The notes under the pieces: model-generated | Seen by the model: only the letters and a program-made list of their open reading frames with translations | Told to the model about the DNA's origin: nothing | Databases searched by the model: none | Assembly: GCA_937915955.1 (NCBI GenBank) | Contig: CALGIB010000530.1 | Coordinates: 1-10,817 of the forward strand | Length of the DNA: 10,817 nt | Direction of reading: 5' to 3' | Source: an uncultured Pseudomonadota bacterium | GTDB taxonomy: Bacteria; Myxococcota_A; UBA796; CAJQPC01 | Part shown: piece by piece, positions 1 through 6,230 of the stretch | How the letters are laid out: every line of letters starts with the position of its first letter | How positions within the stretch are numbered: position 1 is the first letter of the stretch | Program-made: the position numbers and the translations under genes

Positions 1-41
1 TAGCAGGCTGCGGAGCCCCGGGTCGATTAGCATCGTCCGCC

Positions 42-1013
42 ATGGTCCTGGTCACCGGCGGAAGCGGGCACATCGGCACCCACCTCGTCCCCGCCCTGCT
101 GGCCCAGGGGCGGCGCGTCCGGGCCCTCGTCCACAGCAGCCGGGGCACCCTGGCCCGCCACGACATTGACCTGGTCGAGGGCGACGTGCGCGACCCCGAG
201 AGCCTGCGCCGGGCGATGGAGGGTGTGGGGGTCGTGCACCACCTCGCCGCGAAGATCTCCATCGTCGGCGACCCGGACGGCAGCGTGCAGGCGATCAACG
301 TGCAGGGCCCCGCCAACGTGGCCCAGGCCGCGCTGCAGGCCGGCGTGCGCCGCTTCGTCCACTACAGCTCCTGCCACGCCTTCGACATCAACGCCCCCGC
401 TGAGCGCGTCGACGAGACCTGCGCCCGCCCCGGGCCCGCGCACCCCGCCTACGACCGCTCCAAGGCCGCGGGCGAGGAGCGGATCCGCGCCGCCATCGAG
501 CGGGGCCTGGACGCGGTCATCGTGAACCCCTGCGGGGTCATCGGCCCGGACGACCCGGAGCCCTCCCGGGCCGGCCGGATGCTGCTCGATCTGGCCACCG
601 GCGAGCTGCCCTCGCTGGTCGAGGGGGGCTTCAACTGGGTCGACGTCCGGGACGTCGTCGCGGGCGCGCTGGCCGCCGAGGAGCGAGGCCGGACCGGCGA
701 GAACTACCTGCTCTCGGGCCACTGGGCGAGCGCCGCCATGCTCGCGGACCTGGTGCACGCCTGTGGCGGCCAGCCCCCGCCCTGGTTCAACAGCCCGATG
801 TGGCTGGCCCGCTTCGGCGCCCCCTTCGTCGAGGTCTTCAGCAGCCTGGTCGGCGTCGAGCCGCTCTACACCAGCGAGGCCCTGCACGCCCTGCGCGCCA
901 TGCCCGAGCTGAGCTGGGACAAGGCCCACGCCGAGCTCGGCTACACGCCTCGGTCCACCGAGGAGTCGGTGCGCGACGCGCTGGCCAGCTTCCGGGAGCA
1001 GGGCCGGCTGTGA
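42..1013 (+). CDS. Extended short-chain dehydrogenase/reductase (NAD-dependent epimerase / 3-beta-HSD / dihydroflavonol-reductase-like)
   Basis: This 323-residue protein is probably a cytosolic NAD(P)-dependent oxidoreductase. It opens with the Rossmann strand and cofactor loop TGGSGHIG (residues 5-12). It continues with an acidic segment GDVRD (47-51), the HHLAA strand end (66-70), the catalytic Ser region YSS (108-110), and the Tyr/Lys pair Y137 and K141 in YDRSK. NPCGVIGPDD (162-171) and WVDVRDV (199-205) are typical of the extended SDR branch that includes 3-beta-hydroxysteroid dehydrogenases, dihydroflavonol reductases and sugar epimerases. The substrate cannot be read from sequence. The next gene is steroid-5-alpha-reductase-like and shares a GTGA stop/start overlap, so a hydroxysteroid or similar alcohol/ketone substrate is a reasonable inference. 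The ATG at 42 puts the Rossmann strand at the very N-terminus as expected. No clear Shine-Dalgarno precedes it, and the frame stays open to the left edge but offers no other ATG, GTG or TTG. Family confidence is high, substrate confidence low. Confidence 0.93.
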   Translation: MVLVTGGSGHIGTHLVPALLAQGRRVRALVHSSRGTLARHDIDLVEGDVRDPESLRRAMEGVGVVHHLAAKISIVGDPDGSVQAINVQGPANVAQAALQAGVRRFVHYSSCHAFDINAPAERVDETCARPGPAHPAYDRSKAAGEERIRAAIERGLDAVIVNPCGVIGPDDPEPSRAGRMLLDLATGELPSLVEGGFNWVDVRDVVAGALAAEERGRTGENYLLSGHWASAAMLADLVHACGGQPPPWFNSPMWLARFGAPFVEVFSSLVGVEPLYTSEALHALRAMPELSWDKAHAELGYTPRSTEESVRDALASFREQGRL

Positions 1014-1768
1014 GCGAGCTCGAGCTCCACACCTGGGCGACCTGGGCGGAGCTGGCCTTCGCGCTGTTCACCGTGATCAGCGTCTTCGTCATCTCGGCGC
1101 CCTACGGCCGGCACATGCGCGCGGGCTGGGGCACCGAGATCGGCGCGCGGGCGGGCTGGGTGCTCATGGAGAGCCCCACGGTCCTGGCCTTCCTGCTGTT
1201 CTACCTGCTCGGCGAGCACCGCTTCGAGGCCGCGCCGCTGCTCCTGCTGGGCGTCTGGCAGTTCCACTACCTGCGCCGGACCTTCGTCTACCCCTTCCTG
1301 CTCCGTGGCCAGGAGGGCAAGACCATGCCCCTGGTCATCGCGCTCTCGGGCGTCGGCTTCAACACCCTGAACGCCTACATCAACGCGCGCTGGGTCAGCC
1401 ACCTGGGCGACTACAGCGACTGGCTCACCCGGCCCTGGCTCTACCTCGGCGGGCTGGTCTTCTTGCTCGGCTGGGGCATCAACGTGTGGGCGGACCGTGC
1501 GCTGCGGAGGCTGCGCGCGCCCGGCGAGCGGGGCTACACGATCCCCCGCGGCGGCCTCTACGAGCTGATCTCGTGCCCCAACTACCTCGGCGAGATCCTC
1601 GAGTGGATCGGCTGGGCCATCGCCACGCTCAGCCTGCCGGGCCTGGCCTTTGCGATCTACACGGTCGCCAACCTCGGGCCGCGCGCGCTCTCCAACCACC
1701 GCTGGTACAGGGACAAGTTCCCGGACTACCCCGAGCGGCGGAAGGCGCTCATCCCCTTCGTGCTGTGA
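1010..1768 (+). CDS. Steroid 5-alpha-reductase-like membrane enzyme (3-oxo-5-alpha-steroid 4-dehydrogenase family)
   Basis: Members of this family use NADPH to reduce an enone C=C bond in a steroid or related lipid within the membrane. The 252-residue length matches human SRD5A1/SRD5A2 (about 254-259). From memory of the human proteins, many segments match: PYGRH (31-35), W50 with E54 and P56 (human W..QELP), FHY (85-87, the human HY pair with the catalytic Tyr), RTFVYPFLLRG (90-100), GWGINVWAD (154-162), GYTIPRGGL (175-183), NYLGEILEWIGWA (191-203) and the end KALIPF (245-250). The Gln next to the catalytic Glu of human SRD5A2 is Met53 here. Several hydrophobic membrane spans are visible. 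The GTG start at 1010 overlaps the previous stop, with a GGGAG 11 bases upstream; the upstream open frame only shadows the SDR. Alternatives are a polyprenol-reductase-like or other lipid enone reductase. Family assignment is strong; the native substrate is unknown. Confidence 0.92.
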   Translation: MSELELHTWATWAELAFALFTVISVFVISAPYGRHMRAGWGTEIGARAGWVLMESPTVLAFLLFYLLGEHRFEAAPLLLLGVWQFHYLRRTFVYPFLLRGQEGKTMPLVIALSGVGFNTLNAYINARWVSHLGDYSDWLTRPWLYLGGLVFLLGWGINVWADRALRRLRAPGERGYTIPRGGLYELISCPNYLGEILEWIGWAIATLSLPGLAFAIYTVANLGPRALSNHRWYRDKFPDYPERRKALIPFVL

Positions 1769-1783
1769 GTTAGCTGGCCTGTC

Positions 1784-1789
1784 AGGAGG
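1784..1789 (+). promoter_or_regulatory. Shine-Dalgarno site for the radical SAM gene
   Basis: A full AGGAGG lies 4 bases before the ATG at 1794, in the 25-base gap after the reductase stop. It fixes the start of the MqnC-like gene although the reading frame is open further upstream inside the reductase gene. It is the strongest ribosome binding site in this operon. Confidence 0.85.
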
Positions 1790-1793
1790 GCTG

Positions 1794-2858
1794 ATGCTCG
1801 AGACCATCCGCAGCACGCTGACCGCGGGCGGCCGCATCGGGGTGGACCAGGCCGCCTGGCTCTACGAGCACGGGACCGACCTGCAGCTTCAGGAGCTCGC
1901 GGGCCTGGTCCGAGGACGCTTCCACCCGCCCAGGCGCGCGACCTGGCTCAAGATGGCGATCGTCAACTACACGAACGTCTGCGTCGCCCGCTGCGACTAC
2001 TGCGCCTTCTTCCGCTTCCCGGGCCAGCCCGACACCTACCTGCTCTCCACCGAGCAGGTCTGCGCCAAGATCGACGACCTCGTCGCCCACGGCGGCACGC
2101 TGGTCGGCTTCAACGGCGGCTTCCACCCCGACCTGCGCATCGAGCACTACGTCGAGCTCTTCACCGAGGTCCGTCGGCGCTACCCCCGGGTCGAGTTCTA
2201 CGAGCTCACCGTGGCCGAGTTCATGTTCATCGCCAAGCGCTCGGGCCTGTCCTACGACCAGGCCGCCGCCCAGTTCGCCGCCTGCGGCACCCGCTGGATC
2301 ACCGGCGGTGGGGCCGAGGTCCTGGACGACGCCTTCCGGCTGCGCCACAGCCCCGGCAAGTACAAGGTCGAGGACTTCTACGCCGCGCAGGCCGCGCTGC
2401 TGAACGCGGGCATCGGCAGCACCGCGACCATGGTCATCGGCTTCGGCGAGCCTCTGAGCGAGCGCCTCAGCCACCTCGAGCGGCTGCGCCTCTTCCAGGA
2501 CGAGGAGGGCCGAGGCCGCCTGCCCAGCTTCCTCTGCTGGACCTACAAGCCCTTCAACACCGAGCTGCAGGGCCAGGAGATCGGCATCCAGGAGTACCTG
2601 CGCTGGCTGGCCATCTGCCGCGTCTACCTGGACAACATCCCGCACCTGCGGACCAGCGTGCTGACCCGAAATGCGGACGCCATGCTGGGCCTGGCGTACG
2701 GGGCGGACGACTTCGATCTTCCGACCGAGGACGAGGTCACCCAGAAGGCGGGAGCCACCATCAGCCACGAGTTCGATCAGATCCTGGACAGCGCTCGGGC
2801 CCTGGGCTTCGAGCCCGAGCATCGGCCGCCGCTGGCCGTGCCGAGCCCGATCCCCTGA
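1794..2858 (+). CDS. Radical SAM enzyme of the MqnC/CofH type, divergent dehypoxanthine futalosine cyclase-like
   Basis: This 354-residue protein carries the radical SAM 4Fe-4S motif C63-x3-C67-x2-C70 in NYTNVCVARCDYCAFFR, the signature of the MqnC/MqnE/CofG/CofH group. Further family marks are GGGAEVLDD (171-179), STATMVIGFGEP (209-220), HLERLRLFQDE (227-237), EYLRWLAICRVYLDN (267-281) and YGADDF (302-307). Length and motif order match MqnC, which cyclises dehypoxanthine futalosine in the alternative menaquinone pathway. Several positions differ from MqnC as I remember it: the usual DRNINYTN is AIVNYTN, QGG is NGG (107-109), the HxFSPxE-like stretch is FYELTVAE (135-142), and the usual SIPGxGAEIL is WITGGGAEVL. 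It is either a divergent true MqnC or a paralogue acting on another substrate. No other mqn gene is visible nearby, and the neighbours are a steroid-reductase-like enzyme and a PHP lipoprotein. Its stop overlaps the next start (TGATG). Confidence 0.85.
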   Translation: MLETIRSTLTAGGRIGVDQAAWLYEHGTDLQLQELAGLVRGRFHPPRRATWLKMAIVNYTNVCVARCDYCAFFRFPGQPDTYLLSTEQVCAKIDDLVAHGGTLVGFNGGFHPDLRIEHYVELFTEVRRRYPRVEFYELTVAEFMFIAKRSGLSYDQAAAQFAACGTRWITGGGAEVLDDAFRLRHSPGKYKVEDFYAAQAALLNAGIGSTATMVIGFGEPLSERLSHLERLRLFQDEEGRGRLPSFLCWTYKPFNTELQGQEIGIQEYLRWLAICRVYLDNIPHLRTSVLTRNADAMLGLAYGADDFDLPTEDEVTQKAGATISHEFDQILDSARALGFEPEHRPPLAVPSPIP

Positions 2859-4267
2859 TGCTCTGGCTGGTCCTGGGTTGCCGTCCGGCCGCCAGCCCGG
2901 AGGACACCACGCTGCCCGAGTCCCGCACGGACTCTCCCAGGGACTCGCCCGGAGACTCCCCGAGGGACTCTCCTCGGGACTCGCCCAAGGACTCCGAGGC
3001 GCTGACCCCGCCGGCCAGTCGGATCGTCTGGGGCGACCTGCACAGCCACACCAACCTCTCGATGGACGGCTGCGAGGACAACGCGGGCGTCGGCTGCCTG
3101 CCCCGGGCCGCGCTCCTCCCCGCCGACGACTGGTACGCCCGCGCGCGCGAGTCCCAGCTCGACTTCGCGGCGATGACAGACCACTCGGAGTTCAGCGTCT
3201 ACGAGGACGTGACCAGCGGCGCTCGAATGGACATCTGGTCCCGCACCCTCGAGGTCCTGGCCCGGCCCGCCCAGGGCGATCCGCTGGGCTTCGCCGGCTA
3301 CGAGTGGACGGCCCACTGCGCCGGGGCGCAGGGGCTCCACCGCACCGTCGTGCTCGAGGAGCCTCAGCCCTGCGCGGCCTGGCGCGTGGCCAGCTGTCCG
3401 CTCAAGGAGCAGAAGGCGGCCATCGGCAAGGAGCGCTACTACGCGGACTCGGAGCGCCCCCGCCGGGACGACACCAGCGAGCTGCTCGAGGGGCTGGCGG
3501 CGGCCCCGACCAGCGACGGCTGCGAGGACAGCCGCTGGATCGCCTTCGTCCACCACCCGGCCTACACCATCCCGGCGGACATCGACTGGAGCGATCCCGG
3601 GCCGCTGCTGGCCGAGGAGGCGCTGGTCGAAGTCTACAGCGAGCACGGCAGCTCCGAGTGCGTGAACCCCGCCGCCCCGTACTGCGACTGGAACCTGGCG
3701 ACCGAGGTCTACAGCCCCGCGGGCAGCCTGCAGGCGATGCTGCAGGCCGGCCATCGACCCGGGCTGCTGGCGGGGACGGACAGCCACGACGGTCGGCCCG
3801 GCTCGCTGGGGGACGGCCCAGGGCCGAACAGCCTCTACGACGACACCGACGGCGACGGCGTGCCGGACACGGCCCAGCATCACCGCGCGCCGGGCGGGCT
3901 CACGGGCCTGATCGTCGACCCGGACGCTGAGCTCGACCGCGCGGCGATCTTCGACGCGCTGGAGTCCAAGCGCAGCGTGGCGGCCTCGTCGAGCTTCGAG
4001 GTCCTCCGCGTCTGGGTGCTGTCCTCGACGGGGACCTGGCACGCACCCGGCGAGGCCCTGGAGCCCGGGGAATACCGGCTCTTCGTCGACCTCGAGGACC
4101 CCGATCTGGAGGACTGGACCTGGGAGTGGATGCTGCCCGACGGCAGCGCCCGCGCCGCGCCCACGGAGCTCAGCTTCGCGCCCGGAGACGTGGGCTACCT
4201 GCGGCTGCGGGCCCAGCTCCGAGGGCAGGAGCATCGGGTCTGGGTCAGCCCGTGGTGGGCCGACTGA
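2858..4267 (+). CDS. Secreted PHP-fold (DUF3604-like) metal-dependent hydrolase, predicted lipoprotein
   Basis: The 469-residue product starts with a very short hydrophobic stretch and a lipobox-like LVLGC, giving lipidation at Cys8. A low-complexity Asp-Ser-Pro linker follows (25-46), then a PHP/DUF3604-type domain. Probable metal ligands are H62 and H64 in GDLHSHTNLSMDG, D108 and H109 in MTDHSEF, E149 in GYEW, H232/H233 in VHHPAY, and D308 and H310 in GTDSHDGRPG. Eight cysteines besides Cys8 are present (72, 80, 154, 172, 180, 222, 268, 276). This even number fits disulfides in an extracytoplasmic domain, and GCED occurs twice (71-74, 221-224). A calcium-loop-like DDTDGDGVPD lies at 328-337. 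PHP proteins hydrolyse phosphoesters or related bonds; the substrate here is unknown. The ATG overlaps the upstream stop and lacks a good Shine-Dalgarno, so translational coupling is likely. The signal peptide is unusually short and has no positive charge before Cys8; no upstream ATG, GTG or TTG was seen in frame over the 40 bases checked. Confidence 0.85.
   Translation: MLWLVLGCRPAASPEDTTLPESRTDSPRDSPGDSPRDSPRDSPKDSEALTPPASRIVWGDLHSHTNLSMDGCEDNAGVGCLPRAALLPADDWYARARESQLDFAAMTDHSEFSVYEDVTSGARMDIWSRTLEVLARPAQGDPLGFAGYEWTAHCAGAQGLHRTVVLEEPQPCAAWRVASCPLKEQKAAIGKERYYADSERPRRDDTSELLEGLAAAPTSDGCEDSRWIAFVHHPAYTIPADIDWSDPGPLLAEEALVEVYSEHGSSECVNPAAPYCDWNLATEVYSPAGSLQAMLQAGHRPGLLAGTDSHDGRPGSLGDGPGPNSLYDDTDGDGVPDTAQHHRAPGGLTGLIVDPDAELDRAAIFDALESKRSVAASSSFEVLRVWVLSSTGTWHAPGEALEPGEYRLFVDLEDPDLEDWTWEWMLPDGSARAAPTELSFAPGDVGYLRLRAQLRGQEHRVWVSPWWAD
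2930..2995 (+). repeat. 12-bp in-frame tandem repeat encoding Asp-Ser-Pro-(Arg/Gly/Lys)
   Basis: Five consecutive 12-base units each begin GACTC, starting at 2930, 2942, 2954, 2966 and 2978, with a half unit GACTCC at 2990-2995. They encode DSPR, DSPG, DSPR, DSPR and DSPK, then DS. The unit is a multiple of three, so gain or loss of copies would lengthen or shorten the linker without a frameshift. The linker joins the lipid anchor to the PHP domain. Wobble-position differences between copies show the array is not freshly duplicated. Confidence 0.9.
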
Positions 4268-4289
4268 GGCGGCCGCCCGGAGCCTGCGC
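4268..4289. other. 22-bp convergent junction, no convincing terminator
   Basis: This short gap separates the stop codons of the PHP lipoprotein gene (plus) and the OmpA-domain gene (minus). It begins with a perfect 10-base palindrome GGCGGCCGCC (4268-4277). A second small dyad GCGCT-C-AGCGC (4286-4296) runs into the end of the OmpA-domain gene. Neither is followed by a T-run, so an intrinsic terminator is not supported. Transcripts of the two operons must overlap here or end by a factor-dependent route. Confidence 0.5.
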
Positions 4290-6230
4290 TCAGCGCTTGT
4301 CTTCGATGAAGAAGTCCACCCGGCGGTTCTTCGCCCGCGCCTCGACCGTGTCCGCCTCGTCGAGCGGGAAGTCCTCGCCGAAGCCCACCGCATAGACGGT
4401 GTCGTGGCGAACGCCGCGCTGGATCAGCTCGCGCCGGACGGCGTCGGCCCGCCGCTGGGACAGCGCCAGGTTCGCGGCCGCCGGGCCCTTGTCGTCGGTG
4501 TGGGCCTCGATGCGCAGCGTCTTGATCTCGGGGTGCCGAGCCAGGATCGCGGCGACCTGGTCCAGCATCGGGCCGCTCTCCGCGCTCAGATCGGCGGTGC
4601 CGGGCTTGAAGCCCACCTGGCGCTCCAGGCTCAGGTGGTCCTCGGTCAGGCGCACCAGCTCGGGCTGCAGCACCAGCTCCAGGCTGCGGGTGTCTCCAGC
4701 CACCGCCTCGAAGTCCAGGACCTCCGGGAAGGCGTCGTCACCCCGCACCACCAGCACGTGGGGGCCGGGCCGGAGCTGCAGGTGGGGTCCACCGCCGACG
4801 ATGGAGACCGGGTGGCCGTCGCCGTCGATCTCCACGTTCAAGCCGCGGACCGACTCGCCCTGGGCGTCCTTGGCCCAGACGTTGACGTCCGAGACCTCGC
4901 CCAGGGTCTTGAGCTGGACGGTCAGCTCCTGCCAGCCCTGGTCGGGGACCTCGAGAGGCTCGAAGTAGGCCAGGTAGCCCTCGGCCTGGACCTGTAGGTC
5001 CCAGTCGCCCGCCGGCAGCGTCAGCTCGATGCTGCTCTGGCCGGTGAACTCGAAGCTCTCGCCGGTCTCGTCGCTGGGGCTCACCTGCACGGAGGCGCGG
5101 TCCACGGGGCGGCCGCCCCAGTCCAGCAGGACGACGCGCAGGGTGGCGTTGGCGTCGAAGCAGCCGTCGCTGTCCAGCCAGCCGTCCAGGTCCTCGGCCT
5201 CGGTCGGGCAGCGGTCGTTCAGGTCCAGGACGCCGTCCTGATCGTTGTCCAGATCGGGGCAGCCGTCCTCGTCCTGGAAGCCGTCGCGGTCCTCGGCCAC
5301 CCCCACGCAGTCGTCGTCCCGATCCCAGACGCCGTCGCCGTCGCCGTCGCTGTAGACCTCGGGCGGCCTGAAGGCCAGGCCGGCCACCGCCTGCAGATCC
5401 GGCGCGCCGATGCCCTGGCTGAGGCCCGCGCCGATCCCGGCGCGCAGATCCAGCCAGGGCTTGAGGTGGGCGTTGAGCCCGAGCGTGGCCGAGATGGGCG
5501 TGGCCTGGCCCAGGCCGAGGAAGTCGTTCCACGCCGATCGCCCGCTGAGCTCGGCGGAGACGTCCAGGCGCTCGTGCGCGGCCACCCCGACCCCCAGGGC
5601 GAAGCGCAGCCCGTCGTCCCAGGCCCAGTCGGGGCTGAGCTGCGCGCGCGGCGTGAAGAAGGCGGCGGCGTTGGCGGCCACCAGCACCCGACCGACGCGG
5701 TAGTCGACCACCGCGCCGACCTCGCCCCAGGGCTCGGGCGGGGACAGCAGGGTCTCCGGGGAGCCCATCGGCAGACCCAGGCTGCCGATCGCGGCCAGCC
5801 CCCAGGCCTCCTCGCCGCCGGGCCGGAGGGTCCAGCGTCCTCCCAGGCGGGCGTCGCCCACCGCGGCGCCGCGGTTGATCGCGGCGATGCCCCGGCTGCT
5901 CCAGTACACCGGGACGTCCAGGCCGATGCGGGCCGGGCCGCGCCAGAAGCTGCCGCCCAGCACCATGCCGCCGTAGCGGGAGAGCACCGCGGTCTCCTCG
6001 GCGGTGACCGGGTCGATCCACACGTAGGGGTCGCGCGCGGTCTGGCCCAGCGCGCGCAGCTGCAGACCTCGGCCCTCGATGGGCTGCGCGTCCTGCACCA
6101 GCAGGAAGCGGGTGCTGTCCTGGGACAGCTGCAGCAGGTCGGCGTCCAGGGGCTGGCCTCGGAAGTCGGGGCTGGGGTCCAGGGCCTCCTGGGCGCGCGG
6201 GGACAGCAGCAGGGCGAGCAGCAGGCTCAT
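4290..6230 (-). CDS. OmpA-family outer-membrane protein with N-terminal beta-barrel-like region, thrombospondin type-3 repeats and PEGA-like domains
   Basis: The 646-residue product reads as an envelope protein that ties the outer membrane to peptidoglycan. A short hydrophobic leader (1-13) precedes a glycine-rich segment with alternating hydrophobic strands (about 85-288), probably a beta-barrel. Calcium-binding thrombospondin type-3-like repeats follow (about 293-357: DGDGDGVWDRDDDC, RDGFQDEDGCPD, DNDQDGVLDLNDRCP, DLDGWLDSDGC). Two PEGA or carboxypeptidase-regulatory-like beta domains come next (about 362-440 and 445-525). The C-terminal OmpA domain (about 530-646) has the peptidoglycan-binding pattern with D579 in HTDDKG and R594 in LSQRRADAV, then NRRVDF. 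The leader lacks an N-terminal positive charge and has no clear AxA site, so its cleavage point is uncertain. The ATG overlaps the aminotransferase stop (ATGA) and has GGAGG 8 bases upstream, which supports this start. The Asp-Gly repeat includes three GCCGTC units (5331-5348, plus-strand reading). Confidence 0.92.
   Translation of the reverse strand: MSLLLALLLSPRAQEALDPSPDFRGQPLDADLLQLSQDSTRFLLVQDAQPIEGRGLQLRALGQTARDPYVWIDPVTAEETAVLSRYGGMVLGGSFWRGPARIGLDVPVYWSSRGIAAINRGAAVGDARLGGRWTLRPGGEEAWGLAAIGSLGLPMGSPETLLSPPEPWGEVGAVVDYRVGRVLVAANAAAFFTPRAQLSPDWAWDDGLRFALGVGVAAHERLDVSAELSGRSAWNDFLGLGQATPISATLGLNAHLKPWLDLRAGIGAGLSQGIGAPDLQAVAGLAFRPPEVYSDGDGDGVWDRDDDCVGVAEDRDGFQDEDGCPDLDNDQDGVLDLNDRCPTEAEDLDGWLDSDGCFDANATLRVVLLDWGGRPVDRASVQVSPSDETGESFEFTGQSSIELTLPAGDWDLQVQAEGYLAYFEPLEVPDQGWQELTVQLKTLGEVSDVNVWAKDAQGESVRGLNVEIDGDGHPVSIVGGGPHLQLRPGPHVLVVRGDDAFPEVLDFEAVAGDTRSLELVLQPELVRLTEDHLSLERQVGFKPGTADLSAESGPMLDQVAAILARHPEIKTLRIEAHTDDKGPAAANLALSQRRADAVRRELIQRGVRHDTVYAVGFGEDFPLDEADTVEARAKNRRVDFFIEDKR

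Noticed and set aside
1..41. Tail of an upstream gene at the left edge
   Set aside because: In-frame TAG codons occur at 1-3 and 28-30, but 41 bases are too few to support a gene, and no promoter or Shine-Dalgarno is clear.
800..1009. Upstream extension of the reductase reading frame to a start at 800
   Set aside because: The extra residues are Arg/Ala/Pro-rich and overlap the well-supported SDR gene. The GTG at 1010 gives the family's length.
4268..4277. GGCGGCCGCC palindrome as a terminator or binding site
   Set aside because: It is a 10-base GC palindrome with no loop, no T-run and no second copy nearby; such strings arise often by chance at this GC content.
2777..4393. Minus-strand open frame of about 538 codons antisense to the PHP lipoprotein gene
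   Set aside because: Val/Arg/Gly/Ala-rich composition and no recognisable motif; the plus strand encodes a protein with clear metal-ligand motifs and a tandem repeat that only makes sense in that frame.
5331..5348. Three GCCGTC units as a simple-sequence repeat of regulatory interest
   Set aside because: They are explained as Asp-Gly codons of a calcium-binding repeat on the minus strand, and three copies is too few to suggest slippage.
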